A model generated the notes under the pieces. That model did not search any database. It had not been told where the DNA came from and was given only the letters and a program-made list of their open reading frames with translations. Made by a program: the position numbers and the translations under genes. A stretch of DNA of 64,000 bases from Welwitschia mirabilis (taxonomy: Eukaryota; Gnetophyta; Gnetopsida; Welwitschiales): contig JBOZIK010000001.1 of the NCBI GenBank assembly GCA_051453625.1, positions 297,995,226-298,059,225 of the forward strand, read 5' to 3'. Shown here piece by piece: positions 51,701 through 62,276 of the stretch. Positions within the stretch are counted from its first letter, which is position 1. Each line of letters begins with the position of its first letter.

Positions 51701-52352
51701 TAGAAGAAATGTATTAATCCTTAACCTACTATTCAAGTTGATCTTTATTAAGAGTTTATATTGGTAATGTAATTTCAACTAAGCTAGTTTGATATTTGGT
51801 TATCTTAACTAGTTTTTTGGTAAGACTTTATTTATTTTTAATAAATGATGAAGCTATCTTCTTTTTTATTAGTCGTTTCATATTTATAGTATTTTAGTGC
51901 ATAGCTTATAAATATTTGCATATATTTTTGTTAAACTATAGCTTTCATTATGTACTAATAGTTCATAAGTTAAATTTGATCTGAAGTTCCACCAATGATT
52001 TCAATTAATTAAATCTAAAGAAAAATTATAGTGCATAATAAGGATAATTTAAATGTTAGAGCAACCAAGATAAAAAGCAAATAAAATAAATATATAATCT
52101 TGAGATGATTATTATTTATGTTAATAGTATTCTACTCTAATTATTTTTTCATTAATTCCATAATATAAAACCTTAAATTTATTAATATTTTTACATCATG
52201 ATAATTGTGGAGGTATCTTTTTAGCTAAAAATACTTTTATAAAGTCTTTTAATCTAGTCACCATGACCTAATTTTTTTCAAAGTTTCCCATGAATATTAT
52301 AAATCTTTCAATAAATGTTAATGCTTTAGATAGCACTAGAAAGAATGATATT

Positions 52353-52576
52353 ATGTCTCTTACTCCAACTCTTGAGATTGAACCATTTGATGTTTAGGGT
52401 ATAGATTTTTCAAGGTTATTTTCTTAATCTTTTGAATACTTATTTATATTGGTTTATGTCAACTAAATTACTAAGTGGTGTAAAGCCATGTTAACTAGAA
52501 TAGAAGGTTCTAGAGTAATTATTAGATTTTCAACGAAACATATCTTATACCATTTGACTATTCTAAAGATATTAGA
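52353..52576 (+). pseudogene. Ty3/gypsy integrase fragment
   Basis: One frame reads MSLTPTLEIEPFDV, stop, GIDFSRLFS, stop, SFEYLFILVYVN, stop, ITKWCKAMLTRIEGSRVIIRF. It matches the plant gypsy integrase block '[45 protein letters not shown].PT...KVVIKF'. The first stop is TAG where Trp (TGG) is expected. Only the first catalytic Asp region survives; the sequence after about 52600 is not integrase. Confidence 0.8.
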
Positions 52577-52599
52577 AACTCATTTTTGCTAAATAAAAA

Positions 52600-54370
52600 G
52601 ATAAATGTAAAAATAGCTATGAAATACTTAGCATGTAAACAAATTTTATTTTTACTTGTCTTTAGTATCCATCTTGTTGAATATCTACTTTAAATTTCAA
52701 GAAAACTAAAATTTATTTTATGATTTATGTAATTAGGTAAAAATAATATAAAATCATTTAAGAGAGTTTCATGAAATATCTTTTTCTTACTGAATAAAAA
52801 AAAGAGATTTAGATATTTATGCCTTTGTGGTAAGACATTAGCTAGTTTCTATGAGTTTATAAGATGATTTTGTAATCTAGTTTTTAAATGATTAGAGATT
52901 ATGTTTTTTAAAGAAAAGACTATGCTAAAAAGATGGTCATTCTAGTAACTCATTTATATCTCTAATGGGTGTTAAGATTTAATAGTCCAGTGTTCTATAA
53001 TGAGTTTAGATTACATAACAAATGATTTATAAAAATGTTATTTGAAATAATTTTTTCTACCACTACTTTTATGCTCTAGGAAGTTATTTCTTGATGGTTA
53101 CTATTGAGTAGCACATTAATCTCTTCTTTAGGACCTTGATTAATAGCTTACTAATTTAATAAGGATGTGATATATATTACATATCTTTACTTAAATAATT
53201 TTTGGCACCCATAAGAAATATATAGTAGCTTTATGCTAAATTAAGTAGTTCAACCACATAAAAAATAAATCAAAGACTTTGCTTATTAGACGTTGATGAA
53301 GTTCATAAGCAAGTTGATTACTTTTTATCTTAACATAATGAACAGATGATATTTATTTTTATCCTTTTAAAATAACGAAATCTTACCATATAATTTTAGA
53401 AGACATATCTATTAAGAATCATTGTAGTAACTTATAAAATATCTCATACTTATAATGTTGATAAATATTAAAATCCTAAAGCATCTAGAAAGTACCTATC
53501 TAATTAAAACATTAACACTTTTTATAGAATATCTTTTATCATGGTAGACCTATAAATACCCATCTTTATTACTTGATTAATTGATACTTCTAATTAACTT
53601 CTTATACCTGTCTAAGGATTTCATCCAAACTATAAGCCTACTCTTATAGATTTGCCAAAATTTTCATGACACTTTTTTAATTTTTGGAGGTGTTTTAGAT
53701 CTTAAATTCTTTATGGACTTTAAAAACACTAATGCACCCATATTTTTGAAAGAATTGATAACCATAATTTTATAGATTTAATATTTAAGGAAACTATCTT
53801 ATTAAATTCTACTTTTTAGAGTCACACTTAAGTTTTAAAAATTTAATTAGAGGTTATTATCTTCAAGAAAATAAACCTTATTAGTTTTATGAGTTCCTTC
53901 TTAAAATCTAATTATTTCATAGCATACCCTTATTGTTTTGGCCTCTATACTAACCATTACATAACCTACAACTAGTGGGAAAATAAAAGACTATAACAAT
54001 GGTTGTATAGCACTTAATAATCATGTAGAAAAGGATGCTTAAAATTATTTTGTTACCTTTTTTCATATCTCATATTTTGTAAATTTTATTTACTTGAATA
54101 ATAAGTATATAAAGCTTTTAGTCAAATGAATAATTTTTAAATAAGATGTTATTTTAAAATTAACCTTACTTTGTAATCTTTATAATTTAACATGAAAATG
54201 ATAGAAATTATGTAAAAAGGTTTTATGGGAAAATCTATCTAAACATTTAAATAACATACTTCCATTATGTAAGGAATTAAAATCACATGATACAACTAAT
54301 AAATTGAAAATTTCAAGAGGAAATAATAATATATTTTACATCTTATTTACTCATTTAGATTCTTGGTAAA
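52600..54370. other. AT-rich DNA with no recognised gene
   Basis: No domain could be supported on either strand, though the stretch is probably decayed transposon sequence. Confidence 0.4.
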
Positions 54371-55221
54371 TGTGATGTGTGTACTACATTATGAATGAAT
54401 ATTTTTTTCCTTTATGTTATGAGATTGATAGATTTTTATGTATTTTAAAATAAATGATAATTTGGATAAGTATATGCACTCTTACCTAAAACCAAGAATG
54501 ATAAATGAGTAGATTTACTCTACCATGACTTTTATATTCTTGAGATGTGTAAGGACACTTGGTTCATAGCATACTCATTGCTTTATTCACTGGAATTGAA
54601 GAGTTTATCTCATTATGCCATATGATAATTTTGAGATTTGTGCATTTATTCTTTTGATGCATGTATTGGATGAATTAAACTTACTTATCACTCTATGAAG
54701 GATTAAAAAAGAGATAGCATAAGAAAATGATGCANNNNNNNNNNNNNNNNNNNNNNNNNNNNNNNNNNNNNNNNNNNNNNNNNNNNNNNNNNNNNNNNNN
54801 NNNNNNNNNNNNNNNNNNNNNNNNNNNNNNNNNNAAAAAAGAGATAGCATAAGAAAATGATGCATGTAATTAACTTGCTAATTAAAGTAAGAATATTGCT
54901 CACTTTAGTTTGATGTATGAGTCATAAATATGATCTCATTTTGTAATCGAATTTCACTTATTATTCATCCTAATTATCAATGCTAGATTATTTGAACTTG
55001 TAATCTTGAACTATGTGCCTTTATCTATCTATATATAGAGATCCTTTCATCTCTTATAAAAGTAAGATACTTTTTTTTTTGTTTCATACAAGTGAATTTT
55101 TTCTTTCCCCCACCTCTCTCTNNNNNNNNNNNNNNNNNNNNNNNNNNNNNNNNNNNNNNNNNNNNNNNNNNNNNNNNNNNNNNNNNNNNNNNNNNNNNNN
55201 NNNNNNNNNNNNNNNNNNNNN

Positions 55222-55290
<69 letters not shown>

Positions 55291-55500
55291 TTGTGGAGCT
55301 TAGAGCTTAGAAGCTTGAAGCTAAGAAACCCTTGAGCTTGGATCTTCATTAGTCTTCAACTATCAAGGTCTTCTTAATATTCCCAAGTACGGTCTTTACT
55401 CTTATTATTCATATGGTTCCTTTTCCTATTGGAATGATTTCATATTGTATTAGGGTTTTATGCAATTATGATATAAAATATTATTCCATTCCGTTAGCTC
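54370..55500. repeat. Dispersed repeat, copy B
   Basis: Counterpart of 32280-33560. It includes the gap 54735-54834, whose 30-bp flanks (54705-54734 and 54835-54863) are duplicated, and a CT microsatellite. Confidence 0.5.
55110..55286. repeat. CT dinucleotide microsatellite with internal gap
   Basis: CTCTCTCT precedes the 100-N gap (55122-55221), and an uninterrupted CT run of about 65 bp follows it. The gap is probably an unresolved continuation. It produces a spurious Ser-Leu repeat frame. Confidence 0.95.
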
Positions 55501-56540
55501 CCACTAAGATGTTATAGTAATATATAAGGGGCCTTTAGTGCTTGATGATGGAGGATTGCTAATGAATAATTACAACCAAGTAATCAAGGGATTCATTAAG
55601 ACCATCTTATTAGGGGGAAATTATAATCCTTAAAAATCATTTTACACTAGTACTCTTTAATGGAAAATCCCAAGGCTCATAGTAAAGGGTTTTTTTAATT
55701 GATTTGATTTTTCTTTTTATAATGATTTTTATTTTTACAATTGATTTTCCTTTTTGTAATTATTTACTTAGTATATCCCTTATTTTTATGATCTATGTTA
55801 TTCTATAGCTAGTTGTAAAAACTTTATTATATTTTTGTTACAGTGAAAATTAGATTTCCAGAATAGAGACATAGCATAAAAATATCATATCTTATTAATT
55901 ATTAGGTATGAGTTATTTAAAGTATTTATGTAAGTTTAAGGTTGTGTTATTAACATGAAAATGTTAAAAAAATAATTTTTAATGGATAATTAGTTTTTAA
56001 AAAATTATTAACATATTTTAGGAAATAAATATGAAAAATAGTAAGAAACTAATTTACATCTCTATATCTGTATATCAACATATTTATAAACTTGATCATT
56101 CTATATTATAGGAAATTGGATAATATTTCCAAAACATCTTGAACTATTTAAAAAATCAAAGTATTCTAAAAGNNNNNNNNNNNNNNNNNNNNNNNNNNNN
56201 NNNNNNNNNNNNTTAAAAAATTTGACAATTTTGGCCTTAAATAATAACATTAGAAATAATATTTTTATAATTCCAAGATAGTTTAAGTTGTACTACGAGG
56301 AACCTATTATGTGTTTAGTTTTTGGAAACCTATTATAATTTATTTTTTCTTTCATAATCAATTAATTATTAATTTTTAACTGTGATGTCTCCTTAGAGCA
56401 CAAAAATGTTATAATTATCATTGAAAATTATAGAAAAATTATTACACAAAATTTTATAGGGAACTTGAGTATATAAAATATGTTTCTATTAGTATATTTA
56501 AGTTAAATTACCCTTAGGTAATATTTATTTAAAGAAATAT

Positions 56541-57791
56541 CTCTTTTACCCTTTTTCTTTAGCTTATTTTGAATGTGCATGCTTCTAAGAGTTTTCATCT
56601 TAGTAGTTTAAGTAACATAAGTAATTTTTAGCATCTCACTTATGTTTATTGACTTATAATATAGCTATATAACATCTTGAATGAATACTTATATCTTAGC
56701 AATTATTCTTTAGCTATATGTCTTTTATTTACCTTATTTGCATCAATCCATGGAGATTGTCATATGAGCATGGAAAACTATTTCTAGAATTGGTATAGCT
56801 CCAAGTATGTTTTATTTCTTTAAGTATATTATTTTATATTTTTATAATTATTAAAAAAAAGAATAGAATATTTCCTTTATTTAGATAAAATAGAAAAGAA
56901 TATTTCCTTTACCTAGATTTTTATCACTATAATTTTCAAAAAAGAAATTTTCTTGTATGATTGCTTTATTTTTATGGTTGTTTCTATAAAATGTAACAAA
57001 TGATGATTAGAATTATTATAACTAGATAAATAATTCATTAAATATCTACATTAGTTAGAATTGTTTGCATGCATTTATATTTTGTATTCATCAAACAAGA
57101 GTAAATTAAGATAATTNNNNNNNNNNNNNNNNNNNNNNNNNNNNNNNNNNNNNNNNNNNNNNNNNNNNNNNNNNNNNNNNNNNNNNNNNNNNNNNNNNNN
57201 NNNNNNNNNNNNNNNNCTCTTTTACCCTTTTTCTTTACCTTACCTTGAATGTGCATGCTTGTAAGAGTTTTCACCTTAGTAGTTTAAGTAACATAAGTAG
57301 TCTTTAGCATTTCACTTATTTTTGTTGACTTATAATATAGCTATATAACATCTTGAATAAATACTTATATCTTAGCAATTATTCTTTAGCTATACGTCTT
57401 TTATTTACCTTATTTGCATCAACCCATGGAGATTGTCATATGAGCATGGAAAACTGTTTCTAGGATTGGCATAGCTCTAAGTATGTTTTATTTCTTTAAG
57501 TACATTATTTTATATTTTTATAATTATTAAAAAAAGAATAGAATATTTCCTTTATTTAGATAAAATAGAAAAGAATATTTCCGTTAACTAGATTTTTATC
57601 ACTATAATTTTGAAAAAAAGAAATTTTCTTGTATGCTTGCTTTATTTTTATGGTTGTTTCTATAAAATGTAACAAATGATGATTAGAATTATTATAACTA
57701 GGTAAATAATTCATTAAATATCTACATCAGTTAGAATTGTTTGCATGCATTTATATGTTGTATTCATCAAACAAGACTAAATCAAGATAAT
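56541..57791. repeat. Duplicated gap flanks around N run 57117-57216
   Basis: Bases 56541-57116 and 57217-57791 are near-identical direct copies of ~575 bp around 100 N. This is the longest such duplication in the window. A separate 40-N gap lies at 56173-56212. Confidence 0.9.
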
Positions 57792-58400
57792 TCTAATAAT
57801 GTTCATCTCCACAGTTGGATTTCATCATTAAGATTGGTTGCATTGCATTTTTTTTAATAATACGATTCTAGAAGTGGAATTAATCACAACTCTCTTACAC
57901 TCCCCATATATGAACTTACTCTAACTTAATATCTTAAGCCCTTGGCATTAATGGACCATGTTGCACCATCTAGAAATGCTCTAAGGAAGCGAGGATTATT
58001 TGTAAGCATGCATCCACCTCATGTACTGCTTGTTACGTATATGAGGGGTAAATCAAAGTGAAGTGAAGGCCTATGAAATTGAGACCAGCCATGTTTATAT
58101 AGTTTAAAGCCTAAAGTAAAACCAACTCACATCTAGTGGGTGATTGGATATTGAGTTGAAATGCCATTAATTGGAGTTGCAACCTTCTATCATATTCATT
58201 AGGTATTATCCTTAAAATTTCACCATGTATATTAACAATAAGTTTACATCTCCTCAATTATTCATAAGATATCTTCTATGTGACAAAAACTTAGGAAGAA
58301 ATGGAGAACACAAACTTATGACAATGCTATTGTTTATAAACCAAAATAACTTAGGAATTAATTATAAGAAAATATATGATATTAATATGATTTGACTTTC
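57640..58400. repeat. Dispersed repeat, copy 2
   Basis: Counterpart of 50120-50900 in the same orientation. Its first ~150 bp are also part of the gap-flank duplication. Confidence 0.65.
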
Positions 58401-59420
58401 TTAAAATATAAGAATATAGTTAAGGAGTAAGTAGAATTTTGTCCTAGGTTCCATTGTATCTATCAAGTAAAAATATTAAAGAAGAAAGGGAAACGAAATA
58501 GTGTTTAATTAGGGTAAGATAAAAGAGGATGTCACACTTGTAAAGACTTTACCTTGGTTATGATGATGTGTTATCTTATTACAATAAATTTTTTTCTCTT
58601 TTCTCACTTAAGTTACACTAATTTTTAGCTTTGCTAGAAGATTTTTAATCTTATACTTGAAGTGTATTTTCAATGTTTTTAAATATTAATATAAAATTGT
58701 TATTTGTAGTTTAGCATCCACTCAAAACTATGACAGTATAAATAACTCCCTTGATAATGGTAACCTCAAAGTTACCATTGTATAATTTAGCAACAAAATG
58801 AATAAGAAGGTTTTCTCTAATAACCAAAATAATGATAGTTATCATAGAAATTATAATCGTCATAATTTTTACTTTTTGTCACTTGGAATGGAAACTTAAC
58901 CTAAATTTAGCTCATTTTGAGCATGCATGCTTAAGAAAATGTCATTATAGGGACAATTACTTTTCTTGATCTTTCGAATCATAACCTTATGATCTATTCC
59001 ACCAAACTCTTCTCAACTTCCTCTCACTCTTTTACAAATGTTTCAATGGAGTTAATTGTGATGAATTATAAGTGTGATTAAAAAAGCTATTTATTCTTAT
59101 TATAATAACATTTGTTAAGCAAATTTTAAAAATGGCTTTAATGTTATTTGATAAATTAAATTTAAAATAATACAAGATTTATTATTTAAAAAGTCACATA
59201 AATAATGTTTAATTAATAACAAAAATTTTTAATTGTATTATCATAGACTCAGGAATTTTTAATTATTTTTATTTAAAAATTATGATAAAACATTTTTTAA
59301 AAATAAAGTTTAAAATATAAAATAATATTATGCTGCATAATGTATAGAATGTTGTTTAAGAGGCCTTAATTCTCTTTGCCAATAAAAGAATTTTTGTATA
59401 AACCAAGATTTTGTTTAATA

Positions 59421-59645
59421 AGGGAGGGGATCAAGAATGACTTTAGCTCATTGGTTAAATCTATTTTGTGATTTTACTATCATTGGAAGTTCAAATCCCC
59501 ATATGAATTGAGCAGTGTGTGAATGACATCAATCAAATCCCCTATAATCCTAATGGTAATGGGCATAAACATAACCCCACAAGATGCAAACAATGCTTTT
59601 ATGTAGTGCTAAGATTTTCTACTTATGTAAAACCCAAAAAAAAGG
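59421..59645 (+). mobile_element. tRNA-derived SINE candidate
   Basis: An A-box-like TTTAGCTCATTGGTTAAA at about 59442-59459 and a B-box-like AGTTCAAATCC at 59488-59498 (canonical GGTTCRANNCC) are spaced about 45 bp apart. This is the arrangement of a pol III promoter in plant SINEs. The element ends in an A-rich AAAACCCAAAAAAAAGGGG. It does not fold as an intact tRNA gene. Confidence 0.5.
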
Positions 59646-60067
59646 GGAAAAAATTTCACTTTCTTGGATAATTTTACTAATTAATTTTAATAAGACTTAT
59701 TTAAATTGATTTGTAAGTAATAGACACAACAACATGCGTTAAGGTAATTTAAAGTCTTTTGAATATCTTTAACTTAGCCTCAAATCAAGAAAGAGAAATA
59801 GTTGGTGTGCATCACATTATTATTATATTACACATGGCATAAGAAAAACATATGAAAGGTCATTAAATATTTTTACTTACTGATATAACCTAATGAATTA
59901 TTAACTAAAGATATTTATTGAGGGTAAGGAGTTTTAAAGAGAGGAATTTTAAAGAAATATGATATTCCATTGGTGATCTTGATGAAAGAGGATTTGAATA
60001 AGTTGAATAAATTTCAGCCAAGATAAATAAATTTCAATCTAAATCCAAGATTGTAAAGGATCTTAGC

Positions 60068-60280
60068 TATAAAAATCCCATCATATGCAATTATATATAT
60101 TCATAAGCTCAAGTTTTAAAAGGGAAATGTTCTATTGCATCTATATCCATTCCTAAATATTTGTGAAGTTAATAAATATTATCTAAGACCTATGTCCCTT
60201 TATTAATGGCTCTCTGATATTAGCAGGTAATGGGTCAATTCATAGGACAAGCACTTTTGAAACAATCTTGTATAACTAGT
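60068..60280 (+). other. LTR promoter, primer site and gag start candidate
   Basis: CTATAAAAATCCC at 60068 is TATA-like. TGATATTAGCAGG at 60215-60227 resembles a decayed TGGTATCAG-type primer site, and ATG at 60230 opens MGQFIGQALLKQSCITS before a stop. The order fits the 3' part of an LTR followed by gag, but no LTR partner was found. Confidence 0.35.
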
Positions 60281-61339
60281 TAAACAATCATATTGGTCTC
60301 TAAATTATCACTTTGGTTAAGAATTAACCTCAATCTAAGTTTTGTTACTTGTTAAGATAAGATTTAAAAATACCATCTTTATTAGTATTAAGAAGCTAAG
60401 TTTGAAACATGGAGCTTACTATTGGTTTTTAAAAACTTTAATTAGTATCCATCGATTCTTAAAGCTATGTTATGTGTCATGGATAGGCAAGTCTTTCCTA
60501 GCTTATTAGGGAAGATCCTTTGGAAGAACATCTATTTGTTTATCTAAAATACTTGTAGAAATGAGAGAGAAGAGTTTACCCCAAGCTAGAGATTCATCTT
60601 GGGTTCATCATTGTTTCCAAAAAACTTTAATTAGTAGGAAAACAACTATTTTTGCTTTATTGTAAATCTTTTTATCTATCTAATTATCACTAAGAAAAAT
60701 TAAAAAACCTTCATGCATCTATCCTAAGCTTTCAACAACAAAGTATGAGTTTTTAGCGTCATCCCTATAACTTTCTGGGGTAAGTGTAAATGGCCATCTT
60801 CTTCTCTTTTTTAGCAAACATAGCGTTATTAACATGTTCATGAAAGTGAAGAAGAAAGTAAAGTTTAAATTAGATCCTCAGATTCTAATTCCTTTTTTGG
60901 CCGAGAGGCCATTCCCAGTGAGTGATTTGTCTGGGATAGTGTTACTCCTATTTTTTAAAAATTTATTCTTAGGTTAAAAAAACTTATAAAAAATCAAACT
61001 AACTTAATTTGGAAACAGTAAAGGTAATAAACGTTGAAACAACAATTCTAATAAATTTTGAAATAGGAAACCTTCATTTTTTTTGAAATATTTAGCCTCA
61101 TAATTTTGGAAAGGTAAACCTAATCTTATGGGGCCAGTTTAACTTTTTAAAAAGGGCCAAATAAATGCACACAATCAAAACGTGATTAAAAGGTGGAAAA
61201 CATTGATACATTTAGGTCAATTTATAAATATATATATTTATAATATGTATTTAAACTAGTTGGTAAATACTTTCTCTTGGCTAATAATGTAACGAAATCT
61301 TTCACATAAAACCACAACCCTCTAATCTTCCAATTTGCA

Positions 61340-61930
61340 TTGTGTTATACTGTCAATATCATAAGAGGAAAACGACTTACACGCTCTAGCAAACGACTTG
61401 CAAAAAAATTCCCGTCCACTACACGGTGCAACTGCGAAGCGTTTCAAATAATTTTTCTACCATTCTCATCAACAAAGATATTCTGTGAAAATTGCTTTTC
61501 GCCGTTTAAAGAATGGTTATCGTATTATTCACATCAAACAATGCCTTTTTACTTTTTCCGTTTCAGTCTTGATCCTATTCTGGCTTCTGATCCGAGAAAT
61601 TGATCTTTTCCTTTAGGAGTTGGAGATATGCCTCTTAGTACTGTAATGAATGATTTAAGCTCACGAGCGTCAGCAAAGCGATTCTTAACCCTCACTTGAA
61701 GTAAAGTTGAAATGCATGGAATAAAGCATGGGAAGGTAACAAATGAGGGACGCACACTACACAAATAACTTTAGCGAATCTAAGTGTAAACCTGCAATGT
61801 GCCTTGCCTTTCTTCAAATGTTTTCAGAAGCCATCATGAATTCAAGTTGCTTGTTAGTGGTAGAGTTTGATGTGGGATCGTCCAAATTAATACTTTAATT
61901 ACCTTTCGGCTACGTTAAGAGCCTCATAGA
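61340..61930. other. Composition island upstream of the ankyrin gene
   Basis: The AT-rich background gives way near 61340 to sequence with many CG and GC dinucleotides. It has short open frames on both strands (61340-61603 on +, 61549-61764 on -) but no recognised protein. It probably holds the promoter region or an old gene fragment. GATGTGGGATCGTCC at about 61870 and TGTCCCACCCAGTTGGGCATG at 62179 resemble a motif common in plant gene-flanking repeats. Confidence 0.4.
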
Positions 61931-62146
61931 AGTTATAGTATTCAGTAAAGATTCAAAAGCTTAAACTCGTCACCTTTTTCCATTAAACATAAGTGTCTCA
62001 CAAGTTATAGTATTCAGTAAAGATTCAAAAGCTTAAACTCGTCACCTTTTTACATTAAATATAAGTGTCTCACAAGTTATAGTATTCAGTAAAGATTCAC
62101 AAGTTTAAACTCGTCACGTTTTTATATTAAATATGAGCCTCCCAGA
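61931..62146. repeat. Three tandem 72-bp repeats upstream of the ankyrin gene
   Basis: Units begin with AGTTATAGTATTCAGTAAAG at 61931, 62003 and 62075, an exact 72-bp period. The third unit is the most diverged. They end just before the ankyrin open frame and so fall in its promoter or 5' leader. Confidence 0.95.
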
Positions 62147-62276
62147 CAATGATAAAACATCTTTATTTCAAACACAAGTGTCCCACCCAGTTGGGCATGA
62201 TAAAACACGTGTTTAATGACTATTTCAAGACTTTGTCACGCTATCACGATGCCTTGCATTGTCAATTCCAAAACAT

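Noticed and set aside
52620-53300. Copia reverse transcriptase on the minus strand
   Set aside because: Suggestive short matches only; no catalytic block or continuous family pattern.
55013-55310. Ser-Leu repeat protein
   Set aside because: It is a translation of the CT microsatellite plus a gap.
59440-59500. tRNA gene
   Set aside because: Only A- and B-box-like motifs are present; no acceptor stem or anticodon arm could be paired.
61549-61764. 71-residue minus-strand protein in the gene island
   Set aside because: Looks protein-like in composition, but no family was recognised and it overlaps open frames on the other strand; probably chance in less AT-rich DNA.
62149-62276. Start of the ankyrin protein at the first in-frame ATG
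   Set aside because: The stretch contains the TGTCCCACCCAGTTGGGCATG repeat-like motif and lacks family similarity; the ATG at 62277 fits better. It is not excluded.
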